From: Achromobacter aegrifaciens | GTDB taxonomy: Bacteria; Pseudomonadota; Gammaproteobacteria; Burkholderiales; Burkholderiaceae_B | Reading direction: 5' to 3' | DNA length: 64,000 nucleotides | NCBI RefSeq assembly: GCF_902859735.1 | Contig: NZ_CADIJY010000002.1 | Span: forward strand, 1-64,000 | In this document: one piece after another, positions 46,992-56,692 of the stretch | Position numbering within the stretch: position 1 is the first letter of the stretch | Layout of the letters: each line of letters opens with the position of its first letter | The notes under the pieces: generated by a model | Databases searched by the model: none | What the model saw: the letters and a program-made list of their open reading frames with translations, nothing else | Told to the model about the DNA's origin: nothing | Translations under genes and position numbers: made by a program

Positions 46992-47780
46992 CTATTTGCC
47001 CGCCAGAGCGTCGGCGACCCGGCTCATCGCCGTGAGCCCAGATTCGAACAGCGATTCCAGGAAGGGCCCGGCGTGCGGCAGCACGACCGTCAGAATGGTG
47101 ACGCCGATGATGAGCGTTACGGGAAAGCCGATAGAGAACACTGACAGCTGCTGCGCCGCGCGGTTCAGGATGCCCATGGCCAGGTTGATGGTCAGCAGCG
47201 CGCAGATCAGGGGCAGGGCCAGCAACAGGCCCGATACGAATATGGTCTTGCCCCATTCCACCACCACGCCAAAGCCGTTCTGATGCAACTGGATCATGGC
47301 GACGGGCAAGGTGTCGAAAGAGCGAACCAGCGCAGCCAGGACCAGCAGATGGCCGTCCAGGGCCAGAAAAGTCAACATCGCGATGATGTTGAACAGGCGC
47401 GACAGCACCGCGGTGTTGGCGCCGGAAGCCGGGTCGAAGAACGAGGCGAACGACAGGCCCATCTGCAGGCCGACGAATTCGCCGGCGGTCTGCACGGCGG
47501 CGAACACCAGGCGCATCGTGAAGCCCAGCGAGATGCCGATCAGCACTTGCTGCATGACCATCCACAGCCCGGTAAACGAACCGGGCGCAATGGGCGGCAC
47601 GGGATCGAGCGCCGGACTGATGGCGACGGCCAGGACGAAGGACAGCCCGACCTTGACCTTGATGGGAATCAGCGATTCGGAGAACAGCGGGGCGGTGCCC
47701 ACGAGCGCCAGGATGCGCACGAACGGCCAGAGAAACTGGCCGATCCAGCCGTTGAGCTGCTCGAGCGTGAAGGCGATCAT
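46992..47780 (-). CDS. fliR: Flagellar export gate protein FliR
   Basis: 262 residues, about six membrane helices. FLWPFVRILALVGTAPLFSE near the N terminus and GLQMGLSFASFFDPASGANT in the middle are family-typical. It forms the FliPQR export channel. Last gene of the fliLMNOPQR order, 33 bp after fliQ. Confidence 0.96.
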   Translation of the reverse strand: MIAFTLEQLNGWIGQFLWPFVRILALVGTAPLFSESLIPIKVKVGLSFVLAVAISPALDPVPPIAPGSFTGLWMVMQQVLIGISLGFTMRLVFAAVQTAGEFVGLQMGLSFASFFDPASGANTAVLSRLFNIIAMLTFLALDGHLLVLAALVRSFDTLPVAMIQLHQNGFGVVVEWGKTIFVSGLLLALPLICALLTINLAMGILNRAAQQLSVFSIGFPVTLIIGVTILTVVLPHAGPFLESLFESGLTAMSRVADALAGK

Positions 47781-47813
47781 GGGAGAAGTCCGGTGTCCGG
47801 CGGCGGGTGCCGC

Positions 47814-48083
47814 TCAGGACACCAGCATGGGGATCTGGCCGATCAGCTGCCGTATGTAGTCGACCATGACGCCGATAAGCCAGGGGCCCAGCAGCACCAG
47901 CACGCCGCACATGGCCAGCAGCTTCGGAATGAACGACAGCGTCATTTCGTTGATCTGCGTGGCGGCCTGGAAGATGCTGATGACCAGGCCGACCACCAGC
48001 GTCACGAGCAGCAAGGGCCCGGCCATCGCCAGCACGATCTTCATCGCCTGGTAGGTCATGGTCATGACGGTTTCGGCGGTCAT
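47814..48083 (-). CDS. fliQ: Flagellar export gate protein FliQ
   Basis: 89 residues, two membrane helices. AMKIVLAMAGPLLLVTLVVG then FQAATQINEMTLSFIPKLLA are the FliQ signatures. It is 19 bp after fliP. Confidence 0.96.
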   Translation of the reverse strand: MTAETVMTMTYQAMKIVLAMAGPLLLVTLVVGLVISIFQAATQINEMTLSFIPKLLAMCGVLVLLGPWLIGVMVDYIRQLIGQIPMLVS

Positions 48084-48102
48084 GGCGATTTTCCTCCAGG
48101 CG

Positions 48103-48894
48103 TTATTGATAGAAGCTCTGGGCCAGGGAGCCCATGAGCAGGTTCCAGCCGTCGGCCAGCACGAAAAGCATCAGCTTGAAGGGCAGGGCCACCGTCACTG
48201 GCGGCACCATCATCATGCCCAGCGCCATCAGTACGCTGGCGACGACCAGGTCGATGATGAGAAAGGGGATGAAGATGGTGAAGCCGATCTGGAACGCGGT
48301 CTTGAGTTCGCTGGTGATGAACGCCGGCACCAGGATGCGCAGGGGCACCTGAGTAGGGTCTTCCAGCGCCGGCTGCTTGGCCAGGTTGGCGAACAGCGAC
48401 AGATCGTTCTCGCGCGTCTGGTGCAACATGAAGGTGCGCAGCGGCGCGGCGGCACGCTCGACTGCAGCCTCGAACTGGATCGAGCCTTCGGACAGCGGCT
48501 TGTAGGCGTCGGTGTAGATCTTGTCGAACACCGGCGACATCGTATAGAAGGTCAGGAACAGCGCCAGGCCGATCAGCACGTGGTTGGGCGGCGACATGGC
48601 CGTGCCCATGGCGCTGCGCAGCAGGCCCAGCACGATGATGATGCGGGTGAAGCCCGTCATCATCAGCAGCGCGGCAGGCAGGAACGACAGCGACGTCATC
48701 AGCAGCAGGGTCTGCATGCTGAGCGAATAGGTTTCGGAGCCGTTCGGACCCGGCGTGGCGGTCAGCGCGGGCAAGGTTGCCTGCGCGACGACACCCGCGG
48801 GAAACAGGGCCAGGCCGAGCAGGGCGGCGGCGCCGAGCAGGTGCAGCGCGCCGGGCCGGGCGCGGACGGGTGTCGTGCTTGTGGGCAAACTCAT
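48103..48894 (-). CDS. fliP: Flagellar export gate protein FliP
   Basis: 263 residues. It carries a cleavable signal peptide (to about 38, ending AGVVAQA), as is usual for FliP, then four membrane helices with the core [33 protein letters not shown] and [20 protein letters not shown]. It forms the hexameric core of the export pore. Confidence 0.96.
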   Translation of the reverse strand: MSLPTSTTPVRARPGALHLLGAAALLGLALFPAGVVAQATLPALTATPGPNGSETYSLSMQTLLLMTSLSFLPAALLMMTGFTRIIIVLGLLRSAMGTAMSPPNHVLIGLALFLTFYTMSPVFDKIYTDAYKPLSEGSIQFEAAVERAAAPLRTFMLHQTRENDLSLFANLAKQPALEDPTQVPLRILVPAFITSELKTAFQIGFTIFIPFLIIDLVVASVLMALGMMMVPPVTVALPFKLMLFVLADGWNLLMGSLAQSFYQ

Positions 48895-48921
48895 GGGTGT
48901 CGCTTGGAGGGCGCGGCGGCG

Positions 48922-49245
48922 CTAGCGGCGCTTGAGCGCCTGGCCCAGCTTGGCCGCGAAGGCGGCCGCGGGCAAGGTCGAAGCCTCCGGCAACTGGCCG
49001 GCGGGCAGGGTATGCAGGGTATTGAGCTGGTTCGGGCCGACGCCCACCACCAGCCAGGTATTCTCGACTTCCACCACCACGATGCTCTGGCGCGGACCGA
49101 CGGGCAGGCTTGCGACCTGCCGCAGCAGGTTGCCGCCGCCGCGTTGTGTCAGCCCGGCGCGGCGCGCCAGCCAGGCCGAGGCCAGGATGGCGGCCACGAC
49201 CAGGATCAGGCCGGCAACGACGCGCAGGAGGGCGGTATCGTCCAT
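48922..49245 (-). CDS. fliO: Flagellar export gate assembly protein FliO
   Basis: 107 residues, a short FliO. One membrane helix (about 5-27, LLRVVAGLILVVAAILASAW) is followed by a cytoplasmic FliO domain (VASLPVGPRQSIVVVEVENT then WLVVGVGPNQLNTLHTL). It stabilises FliP during assembly. It sits between fliN and fliP as expected. Confidence 0.9.
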   Translation of the reverse strand: MDDTALLRVVAGLILVVAAILASAWLARRAGLTQRGGGNLLRQVASLPVGPRQSIVVVEVENTWLVVGVGPNQLNTLHTLPAGQLPEASTLPAAAFAAKLGQALKRR

Positions 49246-49255
49246 GGCGCCAGGG

Positions 49256-49798
49256 TCAGCGGCGGTTGTTCAAGCGGTTGATCCGCTCGGACGGCGTGAT
49301 GATGTCGGTCAGGCGGATGCCGTACTTGTCTTCCACGACCACGACTTCGCCCTGGGCGATCAGGTAGCCGTTGACGAAGATGTCCATCGGCTCGCCTGCC
49401 AGGCCGTCCAGCTCGACCACGGAGCCCTGACCCAGCTGGAGCAGGTTCTTGATGGTCAGGCGGGTGCGACCCAGCTCGACCGTCAGCTGGACGGGTACGT
49501 CCATGATCAGGTCGATATCCGCGCCCGCGCCGCCGGTGGCGCCGGCCAGGGGTTTGAATACGGATTGGGCGGCAGATTGGGCGGCTGCGGCAGGAGCGGC
49601 AGGCGCCGCCGCTGCGGGGGCCGGCGCGGCAGCGGGTGCCGCCGCACTGGTCTGCTCGGCCATGGCGGCCGCCCAGTCGTCCTGGGGCTTCAGGCCGTCG
49701 GCCTGGGTGGGCGGATTGGCGCGGGATTGTTCGGCGAGCGCGTCGGCCCAGTCGTCGGCCGGGGACGAGCCGGTACCGGGCTCGTTCTTGTCAGTCAT
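49256..49798 (-). CDS. fliN: Flagellar motor switch protein FliN
   Basis: 180 residues, longer than the enteric 137 because of an Ala/Pro-rich lead of about 90 residues. The C-terminal SpoA domain is typical (DVPVQLTVELGRTRLTIKNL, GSVVELDGLAGEPMDIFVNG, GEVVVVEDKYGIRLTDIITP). It forms the C ring with FliM and binds CheY-P and FliH. Its start overlaps the fliM end by 8 bp. Confidence 0.95.
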   Translation of the reverse strand: MTDKNEPGTGSSPADDWADALAEQSRANPPTQADGLKPQDDWAAAMAEQTSAAAPAAAPAPAAAAPAAPAAAAQSAAQSVFKPLAGATGGAGADIDLIMDVPVQLTVELGRTRLTIKNLLQLGQGSVVELDGLAGEPMDIFVNGYLIAQGEVVVVEDKYGIRLTDIITPSERINRLNNRR

Positions 49799-50798
49799 GG
49801 TCAGAGGCCTCGTTGGATTCTGTATCGTGGGTAAACATGTTCTGTACGCGCAGGGCGTACTGGCCGTTGAAGACGCCGTAGCCGCATTCCATCAACGGCA
49901 CGCCGTCGACGCTGGCGACTATGGTTTCGGGCACGGTTACGGGAAGGACGTCACCGACCTTCAGGCTCATCAGTTCGCGGATCGACGAGGGGATGCGGGC
50001 GAATTCCGCAACCACGTCGATGTCGGCGCTACGCACCTGACGCGAGAGCTGCTGCGCCCAGCGCTGGTCCACTTCTTCGAGCGTGGTTTCCTGCAGCGGG
50101 CGCGTCAGCAGATCGCGCACCGGTTCGATCATGGAATAAGGCAGGCAGATGTTCAGGTCGCCGCCGGTCGCGCCGAATTCGATGTGGAACGAGGTGACGA
50201 CCACCACTTCATTGTTGCCGGTGATACTGGCGAACTTGGTGTGCATCTCCGAGCGCACGTACTCGAATTCGATCGGATAGACGGGATCCCAGGACTTGCC
50301 GTAGCTTTCCAGGGTCAGGTTGAGCAGGCGCCGGATGATGCGCTGTTCAGTCGTGGTGAAGTCGCGGCCTTCGACGCGCGTGTGGTAGCGGCCATCGCCG
50401 CCGAACAGGCTGTCGATGACCAGGAACACCAGGTTCGGGTCATAGGTGAAGAGGGCCGTGCCGCGCAGGGGCTTCATCTGAATCATGTTCAGATTGCTCG
50501 GCACGGGCAGGTTGCGTTCGAAATCCGCGTACTTCTGGATCTTGATCGAACCTACGGTTATGTCCGCGCTGCGGCGCATGAAGTTCAGCAGCACGTGGCG
50601 CATCTGCCGGGCGAAACGCTCGTTGATGAGCTCCAGCGTCTGCATGCGGCGGCGTACGACGCGCTCGGGCGAACTCAGGTCGTAGGCGCGGGCGCCGGCG
50701 TTCGGGTCCGTGGCGCTAGCTTTGCTGTCGCTTTCGCCGGTGACGCCCGCCAACAGCGCATCAACCTCGTCCTGCGAAAGAAATGCCTCGTAGGCCAT
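49791..50798 (-). CDS. fliM: Flagellar motor switch protein FliM
   Basis: 335 residues. The N-terminal CheY-P docking peptide is LSQDEVDALLAGV. The middle domain includes ERVVRRRMQTLELINERFAR and the loop GDGRYHTRVEGRDFT; the C-terminal SpoA domain follows. It links CheY-P binding to FliG rotation switching. It is 2 bp after fliL. Confidence 0.96.
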   Translation of the reverse strand: MAYEAFLSQDEVDALLAGVTGESDSKASATDPNAGARAYDLSSPERVVRRRMQTLELINERFARQMRHVLLNFMRRSADITVGSIKIQKYADFERNLPVPSNLNMIQMKPLRGTALFTYDPNLVFLVIDSLFGGDGRYHTRVEGRDFTTTEQRIIRRLLNLTLESYGKSWDPVYPIEFEYVRSEMHTKFASITGNNEVVVVTSFHIEFGATGGDLNICLPYSMIEPVRDLLTRPLQETTLEEVDQRWAQQLSRQVRSADIDVVAEFARIPSSIRELMSLKVGDVLPVTVPETIVASVDGVPLMECGYGVFNGQYALRVQNMFTHDTESNEASDHD

Positions 50799-50800
50799 GC

Positions 50801-51427
50801 TTATTGCACCACGAACGCCGTGTACAGTACGTCGGTGACGTACTGGCCGTCCGGCAGGGGCGAGAAGGGGCGATTCACGGCCTGCTTGATGGCGTTGGCC
50901 ATGTCGGTCTTGCCTTGCTGAGTCTGTACGCCGGTGGGCGATTGCGACGACAGCACCATCAGGATGCGGCTGCGCACTTCAGGCATGTACTTTTCGAGGC
51001 GCGTGCGGGTTTGTTCGTCGCTGACGCGCAACGTCAGGCCCACGTGCATGATGCGTTCCGTATCAGGATTCTGCAGCGTGACGGTGAAGGGTTCGATCGG
51101 CACGAAGATCGGCGCGGGCACGGCGACCGGGTTGGCCGGCGGCGCGACAAAGGTGGTCGGGGCTGCTTGCGGGCCTTGTTCGGGTTGGCCGGGCTGACCG
51201 GGTTGGCCAGGTTGCCCTGCCGGCACCTGACCGACGCCGAGCTGCACGGTTGCGCTGTTCTGCGGCTGCATGCGTTGGGTGATGAACCAGGTTGCGCCGG
51301 CGCTGGCCGCGGCAACGATGAGCAGGACCAGGATTGCCAGCAAGGGGCGAAGAATACGGCCCATGCCGCCGGAGCGGGAAGAAGGCGCGCCGCGCGCAGG
51401 CATGGGTGAAGGTTTGGAAGTCGCCAT
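50801..51427 (-). CDS. fliL: Flagellar basal body-associated protein FliL
   Basis: 208 residues. One membrane helix (about 23-47, ILRPLLAILVLLIVAAASAG) is followed by a periplasmic linker with four GQP-type repeats (GQPGQPGQPGQPEQ) and a stomatin-like C-terminal domain (FIPIEPFTV-type strand here FVPIEPFTVTLQN, EKYMPEVRSRILMVLSSQSP). It supports stator function. First gene of fliLMNOPQR. Confidence 0.94.
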   Translation of the reverse strand: MATSKPSPMPARGAPSSRSGGMGRILRPLLAILVLLIVAAASAGATWFITQRMQPQNSATVQLGVGQVPAGQPGQPGQPGQPEQGPQAAPTTFVAPPANPVAVPAPIFVPIEPFTVTLQNPDTERIMHVGLTLRVSDEQTRTRLEKYMPEVRSRILMVLSSQSPTGVQTQQGKTDMANAIKQAVNRPFSPLPDGQYVTDVLYTAFVVQ

Positions 51428-51597
51428 CTCGGTGTCGATGCGTGTTTTGCCGCTGATGAAAACGGGTTCTTAGTGGATGAAAGCATTCTGCCCCAAATGC
51501 CGCTTCCGCTTGGAGGCGAAAAACAGGGCGAAAGCCGCGTATCTCAAGCTATTGCTGCACCGCCCGCAGCCGTGGCCGGGAGCGATGCGTTGCTTTG
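51428..51597. promoter_or_regulatory. fliK-fliL intergenic region
   Basis: 170 bp upstream of fliL on the minus strand, a natural place for a fliL promoter. It contains CGGGTTCTTAGTGG near 51463, a partial match to the motif upstream of flhB, flgB and fliE. No clear sigma-28 element or terminator is visible. Confidence 0.35.
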
Positions 51598-52992
51598 TCA
51601 GGCGAAGGTGTCCACCAGCGCGTTGGCGTTGCGCGGGGCCGTTACCGCAGCCGGTGCTTCAGCCACGGCTTCGGCGCCAATCTGGTTGCCGCCGGCATGG
51701 CGCTGCGAGCCGTTGCCGCCTTGTTGCGCGAATTCTTGTTGGGCGGCTTGTTCACCCACGCTGGTCTGGCCCAGCGAGATGCCGGCCTGGGCCAGCGCCT
51801 GCTGCAGTTGCGGGATGGCGGTTTCGATCGCCTGGCGCACCGAGGCGTGGGCCGACACGAACGAAGCGCTGGCGACGCCGTCCGACAGGTTCAGGCTGAC
51901 GCGCAGCGGGCCGAGATCGGGCGGATCGAGGCGCAGTTCGGCAGTTTGCATGCCTTGGCGCGCGTTGTGGCTCATCATGACGACCTGTTGGCCGAGCTCC
52001 GTGCCCCAGTGGGTGCCGCCGACGGGAGTGGCGACTTGCAGCACGACCGGCACGACCGGTGCGGCGACTGCTGCGGGGTTTGCAATGGGAGCGGCGGCAG
52101 GACGCTGCGCGGCTGCGGCAAGCGCCTGGGCCAGATGGTCCTGGGCCGAGGCGCCATGCTGGGGCGCCTGGAATTGCTGTTGCGCGCTGGCCAGGGCAGG
52201 GGTCTCGTCGGTCTGTTCTGGCATGGTGCCATGGTCCGCGGCGGGGCGTGCGTCGCGCGCGGGACGGGGCAGCGCGACCTCCGCAGCGAGTCGCGGCGTT
52301 TCGGCCTTGACGGGCGCGGTAGCGGCCGGGGTGCGGACCGGCGTTTGCGCGACGGCCGCGGCGTCAGTGCCCGGCTTGGCTGCCGCGGTGACCACCGGTA
52401 CGGCGATTTCTGTCTCGCGGGCGGCCAACGCGGCGGCAGCCTCTGCCTGCGGAGCGGTCAGGCCGACAGCGCCAGAGGCTGCGATGGCAGCGGCCTGCGC
52501 CTGCGTCGCGGGTGCCGCGTCGGCGGCATTCAATGCGGCGGTCAGAACGGCGGCGCCGCTGCTCATCGCTGCGGCGGCAGCGGTGGCGTTGCCGCGCGCG
52601 AGCTGCACTTGTTCTGCGGCCTGGGCCGCGATTTCGAGGGCTTGCTGCGGGAGTATGACCGCGGGTTGAGCGGCCGCAACGGCGAGTGCGCCTGCCTCGG
52701 CCTGCGCGGCGGCTTGCACCGCCTCGTCGATGGCGCCGGCGGCGGCGCCTTCGGCGCGGGCGGCTGGGTCGCTGGATGTCTTGCCATCAGCCGGCGTCTT
52801 GGCGCCGTTGTTGGCGGGGCGCGAGTCGGCGGCCTGGTTGGGGCGTTGTTGCGCGGGACGCTGCTGGGCCAGCACGTCGGAGAAGCTGGGGCCCTTCTTG
52901 TTACTTGTAGGCGCGCTCTTGGCGCCGAGCGCGTCGGCGATCGACGAGGGTGCGGCGGGCGCGATGGAGGGCAGGGGCAGGGGAGCGTTCAT
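51598..52992 (-). CDS. fliK: Flagellar hook-length control protein FliK
   Basis: 464 residues. A long Ala/Gln/Pro-rich, probably unfolded, ruler region fills residues 1-320. The conserved C-terminal domain contains TELGQQVVMMSHNARQGMQT, AELRLDPPDLGPLRVSLNLS and FVSAHASVRQAIETAIPQLQ. It measures the hook and triggers the FlhB switch. It follows fliJ by 24 bp. A second FliK-like gene is at 60244. Confidence 0.93.
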   Translation of the reverse strand: MNAPLPLPSIAPAAPSSIADALGAKSAPTSNKKGPSFSDVLAQQRPAQQRPNQAADSRPANNGAKTPADGKTSSDPAARAEGAAAGAIDEAVQAAAQAEAGALAVAAAQPAVILPQQALEIAAQAAEQVQLARGNATAAAAAMSSGAAVLTAALNAADAAPATQAQAAAIAASGAVGLTAPQAEAAAALAARETEIAVPVVTAAAKPGTDAAAVAQTPVRTPAATAPVKAETPRLAAEVALPRPARDARPAADHGTMPEQTDETPALASAQQQFQAPQHGASAQDHLAQALAAAAQRPAAAPIANPAAVAAPVVPVVLQVATPVGGTHWGTELGQQVVMMSHNARQGMQTAELRLDPPDLGPLRVSLNLSDGVASASFVSAHASVRQAIETAIPQLQQALAQAGISLGQTSVGEQAAQQEFAQQGGNGSQRHAGGNQIGAEAVAEAPAAVTAPRNANALVDTFA

Positions 52993-53016
52993 CTGGGGCT
53001 TCCTGTTAGGTATTGC

Positions 53017-53466
53017 TTAATGCATGCCGGTCTGGCGCTGGACCAGACGGGCGGAATATTCATCGTTGGCGCGCTGTTCGCGGCGGGATTCCACCACGGC
53101 CTGGGCGCGCAGTTCGCGCTGCGCCAGGGCGTCGTAGGAGTTGAGCTTGCGCTTTTCCTGTTGCCAGTAGAGCCGGCCCTTGACGAGGTTGTCGTCGGCT
53201 TGGCGCAACACGCCTTGTTGTTGGCTGATGGCGTCGTCCAGCGTGCTGATGAAGCGCTGGTAGTTATGGCAGTCGCTGGCGGACATTCCGCTGGTCATTG
53301 CCTGTTGCAACCGTTCCAGGTAGTCCTGACGGTAGTCGTGCAGCATGGACAGCTGGCGTTCGGCGTTGGTGCGTTCGGCGCTGAGCCTGCCGAGGAGGCG
53401 GGCGGCTTCGTCCGTGCTCTCTTTGGCCAGGTTGATCAGCATGTCCAAAGGCAATTGGCTAGGCAT
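53017..53466 (-). CDS. fliJ: Flagellar export protein FliJ
   Basis: 149 residues, nearly all coiled coil ([37 protein letters not shown]). It fits the FliI hexamer like an ATPase stalk and helps engage FlhA. Its start overlaps the fliI end by 8 bp. Confidence 0.94.
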   Translation of the reverse strand: MPSQLPLDMLINLAKESTDEAARLLGRLSAERTNAERQLSMLHDYRQDYLERLQQAMTSGMSASDCHNYQRFISTLDDAISQQQGVLRQADDNLVKGRLYWQQEKRKLNSYDALAQRELRAQAVVESRREQRANDEYSARLVQRQTGMH

Positions 53467-54949
53467 AAGCGTCCCTCAATTCGAAACTGGCGCGCAATTG
53501 GCTGACGGCGGCTTCATAGCCGACGTTTTCGCCGATGTCTTGTTGCAGGAAGGCTTCCAGGCGTGGATAGCGGGCGATGGCCTCGTCCAGCTGCGGATCG
53601 TTGCCGGCAGCGTAGGCGCCCACCGCGATCAGATCGCGGTTGCGCTGGTAGCGCGACAGGCTTTGCTTGAAGCGGCGCACCACGGCGAACTGCTCGGGCG
53701 TGATCAGCGAAGTCATGGCGCGCGAGATCGACGCTTCGATGTCGATGGCCGGGTAATGGCCTGCTTCGGCCAGGTGGCGCGACAGCACGACGTGGCCATC
53801 CAGGATGGCGCGAGCCGAATCGGCGATCGGATCCTGCTGGTCGTCGCCTTCGGCCAGCACGGTGTAGAAGGCGGTGATCGAGCCGGCCTTGCCGGATGGT
53901 CCAGGCGCGCCCATGCCGGCGCGCTCGACCAGCGTCGGCAGCTTGGCGAAGACCGAGGGCGGATAGCCCTTGGTTGCCGGCGGCTCGCCGATGGCCAGCG
54001 CAATCTCGCGCTGCGCCATGGCGTAGCGGGTCAGCGAATCCATGATCAGGAGCACGTCCAGGCCCTGATCGCGGAAGTGTTCGGCCAGACGCGTGGCGTA
54101 GGCGGCGCCTTGCAGGCGCAGCAACGCCGACACGTCCGCCGGCGCAGCCACCACGACGGAGCGCGCCAGACCCTCCGGGCCCAGGTTGTGTTCGATGAAT
54201 TCCTTGACTTCGCGTCCACGTTCGCCGATAAGGCCGACGACGATGACGTCGGCCTTGGTGTAACGAGCCATCATGCCGAGCAGCACGCTCTTGCCGACGC
54301 CAGACCCTGCGAACAGGCCCATGCGCTGTCCGCGGCCGACGGTGAGCAGGCCATTGATGGCGCGCACGCCGGTGTCGAGCACCGTATCGATGGGGGCGCG
54401 GGATAGCGGGTTGATCGGTTGGGCGGACAGGGGGGCCAGTTCGGCGCCCGTGAGCGGGCCCAGTCCGTCCAGCGGGCGGCCGGCGCCGTCCAGGACCCGG
54501 CCCAGCAAGGCGTTGCCCACCGGCAGGTGGCGGCCCAGCTGCGGCTTGGCGTTGCCGTTCAGTTCGGCCTTGCGCGGCAACGGAATCTGGCGTTGCACGG
54601 GGGGCTCGCCAGGCACGACGCGGGCGCCGGGCGGCAGGCCCGAGATATCAGCCTGCGGCATCAGGTAGAGCGTGTGGCCGTCGAAACCCACGACTTCGGC
54701 ATCCGCCCAGTGGTCGTGGCCGCGAGCGATTTCGATGCGGGCGGCTGCTCCGACGGGCAGACGCAGGCCGGTCGCGTGCAGCACCAGACCTGTGGCGCGC
54801 GTGATCTTGCCGCTGACGAGCCACGGATCGGTCGAGCCCGCGCGGATGGAGCCGATTTGCAGTTGGGTCTGCCAGCGGTCGATGACCGGAACCGTAATAG
54901 CGGGCGCAGCCGGTTGGCCTGGCTGGAGGGAGGCCGGATTGGCGCTCAC
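53459..54949 (-). CDS. fliI: Flagellar export ATPase FliI
   Basis: 496 residues from a GTG at 54949 with GGGAGGA upstream; the GTG overlaps the fliH stop (GTGA). F1-type ATPase with Walker A AGSGVGKS (214-221), Walker [15 protein letters not shown], and [20 protein letters not shown] in the catalytic region. The N-terminal 40 residues are a Pro/Ala-rich extension. It energises export with FliH and FliJ. Confidence 0.96.
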   Translation of the reverse strand: MSANPASLQPGQPAAPAITVPVIDRWQTQLQIGSIRAGSTDPWLVSGKITRATGLVLHATGLRLPVGAAARIEIARGHDHWADAEVVGFDGHTLYLMPQADISGLPPGARVVPGEPPVQRQIPLPRKAELNGNAKPQLGRHLPVGNALLGRVLDGAGRPLDGLGPLTGAELAPLSAQPINPLSRAPIDTVLDTGVRAINGLLTVGRGQRMGLFAGSGVGKSVLLGMMARYTKADVIVVGLIGERGREVKEFIEHNLGPEGLARSVVVAAPADVSALLRLQGAAYATRLAEHFRDQGLDVLLIMDSLTRYAMAQREIALAIGEPPATKGYPPSVFAKLPTLVERAGMGAPGPSGKAGSITAFYTVLAEGDDQQDPIADSARAILDGHVVLSRHLAEAGHYPAIDIEASISRAMTSLITPEQFAVVRRFKQSLSRYQRNRDLIAVGAYAAGNDPQLDEAIARYPRLEAFLQQDIGENVGYEAAVSQLRASFELRDAYA

Positions 54950-55689
54950 ACCGGTTCCTCCCAGGATACGTTGCGGCCCAAGGAGGCCGCGACCCGGCGC
55001 CAGCGCGTCTGCAAGGTGGCGTCGATGTCACCAAAGGGCGTTTCGGCGCGGCAGCCTCCGCGCGAGATGGACTCGTCGGCCAGGACGCGCCAGTGGCCTT
55101 CCTTGAGCTCATCCGCCAGATGCAGGCGGATCAGTTCGATGTCTTCGGGGTTGGCCCACAGGCGCATCTGGCCACCGGCGGTGGGGTTGATGTGCAGCAC
55201 TTCCCGCACCGCGTTGATAACGGTTTCCGGCTGGTCTGCGAGCGTGGTGCGCACTACCTGCTGGGCGATGTCCAGGGCGAGGGTCAGCAGGCCCTGGCCC
55301 ATTTTTTCTTCGAGCGAGCCGAGGGAAGCGGCGCAGGCTTCGACCAGCGCATGCAGGCGCTGTGCTTCCGCGGCGCCCTGTTCACGCGCCTGGACGAGAC
55401 CTTCTGCGTAGCCTTGTTCGCGGCCGGCGGCCAGGCCGGCTTCGTAGCCAGCCTGTTGGCCAACTTCCAGGCCGGCGGCATGGCCCTGCGCGTGGCCTTC
55501 CTCGCGGCCTTCGACAAGCGCCTGGGCGCGCAGCTGGGCCATCACCACGTCGGGATCCGGTCCGGGGTCGGGTTCGGGTTCCGGCTCCGCCTCGACGACC
55601 GCGGGCTCGTCGAACGACAGCATCTGCCAGCGCCGCCAGGCGGCGCTGCGCGAGATGAGCGTCGTGGCGCCGCTGTCCACCTCAGACAT
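54946..55689 (-). CDS. fliH: Flagellar export ATPase regulator FliH
   Basis: 247 residues from the ATG at 55689; the frame is open further upstream inside fliG but without similarity. An acidic Glu/Pro/Asp stretch ([13 protein letters not shown]) is followed by the GxxxG-type glycine repeats of FliH ([20 protein letters not shown]), then a helical region and the C-terminal FliI-binding domain. Its start overlaps the fliG end by 8 bp. Confidence 0.94.
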   Translation of the reverse strand: MSEVDSGATTLISRSAAWRRWQMLSFDEPAVVEAEPEPEPDPGPDPDVVMAQLRAQALVEGREEGHAQGHAAGLEVGQQAGYEAGLAAGREQGYAEGLVQAREQGAAEAQRLHALVEACAASLGSLEEKMGQGLLTLALDIAQQVVRTTLADQPETVINAVREVLHINPTAGGQMRLWANPEDIELIRLHLADELKEGHWRVLADESISRGGCRAETPFGDIDATLQTRWRRVAASLGRNVSWEEPV

Positions 55690-56692
55690 AGGTGTCGTCT
55701 CCCTGGTTGCCCAGGACGATCTGGCCGCTTTCGGCCAGGCGACGCGCGATCTGCAGGATCTTCTTCTGCTCGGTCTCGACCTTGGACATGCGGATCGGAC
55801 CTTGCGCGTCCAGGTCTTCGCGCAGCATTTCGGCCGCGCGGCTGGACATATTGCGCAGGAACTTGGCGCGCAGCTCTTCCGGCGCGCCCTTGAGCGCAAC
55901 CATGAGCGTGTCGTTGTCGATTTCCTTGAGGATGAGCTGGATGGCGCGATCCTCGACGTCGAGCAGGTTGTCGAAGACAAACATCTCGTCGATGATCTTC
56001 TGTGCCAGATCGTTGTCGCGCTCGCGCAGGCTGGCGACCACGGTTTCTTCCTGGGTCGAGTTCATCATGTTCAGGATCTCGGCCGCGGTGCGCACGCCGC
56101 CCATCTTGCTGCGCTTTGCGCCCTGGCCGGCCAGGACCGAATTCAGGACTTCCGTGAGCTCGGACAGCGCTGCGGGCTGCACGCCGCCGAACGTGGCGAT
56201 ACGCAGCATCACGTCGTTGCGCAGGCGGTCCGTCAGGAGCGCCAGTACGCCGGCGGCGCGGTCGCGCTCCAGGTGCACCAGGATGGTCGCGATGATCTGC
56301 GGGTGTTCGTCGCCGATAAGTTCGGCCACGGTGTTCGGATCCAGCCAGTTCAGCGCATCGATGCCGCTGCCGCCTTCGCCGGCTTCCAGGATGTCTTCGA
56401 TCAGGCCGGCTGCGCGGTCGCTGCCCAGTGCCTTGGTCAACACGGTGCGGATGTAGTCGTCCGAGCCCAGCGTGACGGCCATGAATTGGTCGGCCTCCTG
56501 GCGGAACTCTTCCAGTACCACTGCAACGTCGCTGCGCGTGACCTGTTTCAGGCTGGCCATGGCGGCGCCGACCTGCTGGACTTCACGGGCGCCGAGGTAT
56601 TTGAAGACCTCGGCCGCCGCATCTTCGCCCAGCGACATCATCAGCACGGCGCTGCGCGTCATGCCGTCCAGCGGGGTGGAATCATTTTTCAT
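55682..56692 (-). CDS. fliG: Flagellar motor switch protein FliG
   Basis: 336 residues. The EHPQ motif is at 129-132 and MFVF at 237-240. The torque helix with charged residues follows (DNDTLMVALKGAPEELRAKF). The N-terminal domain binds FliF; the C-terminal part contacts MotA. Its start overlaps the fliF end by 11 bp, indicating tight coupling. Confidence 0.97.
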   Translation of the reverse strand: MKNDSTPLDGMTRSAVLMMSLGEDAAAEVFKYLGAREVQQVGAAMASLKQVTRSDVAVVLEEFRQEADQFMAVTLGSDDYIRTVLTKALGSDRAAGLIEDILEAGEGGSGIDALNWLDPNTVAELIGDEHPQIIATILVHLERDRAAGVLALLTDRLRNDVMLRIATFGGVQPAALSELTEVLNSVLAGQGAKRSKMGGVRTAAEILNMMNSTQEETVVASLRERDNDLAQKIIDEMFVFDNLLDVEDRAIQLILKEIDNDTLMVALKGAPEELRAKFLRNMSSRAAEMLREDLDAQGPIRMSKVETEQKKILQIARRLAESGQIVLGNQGDDTYV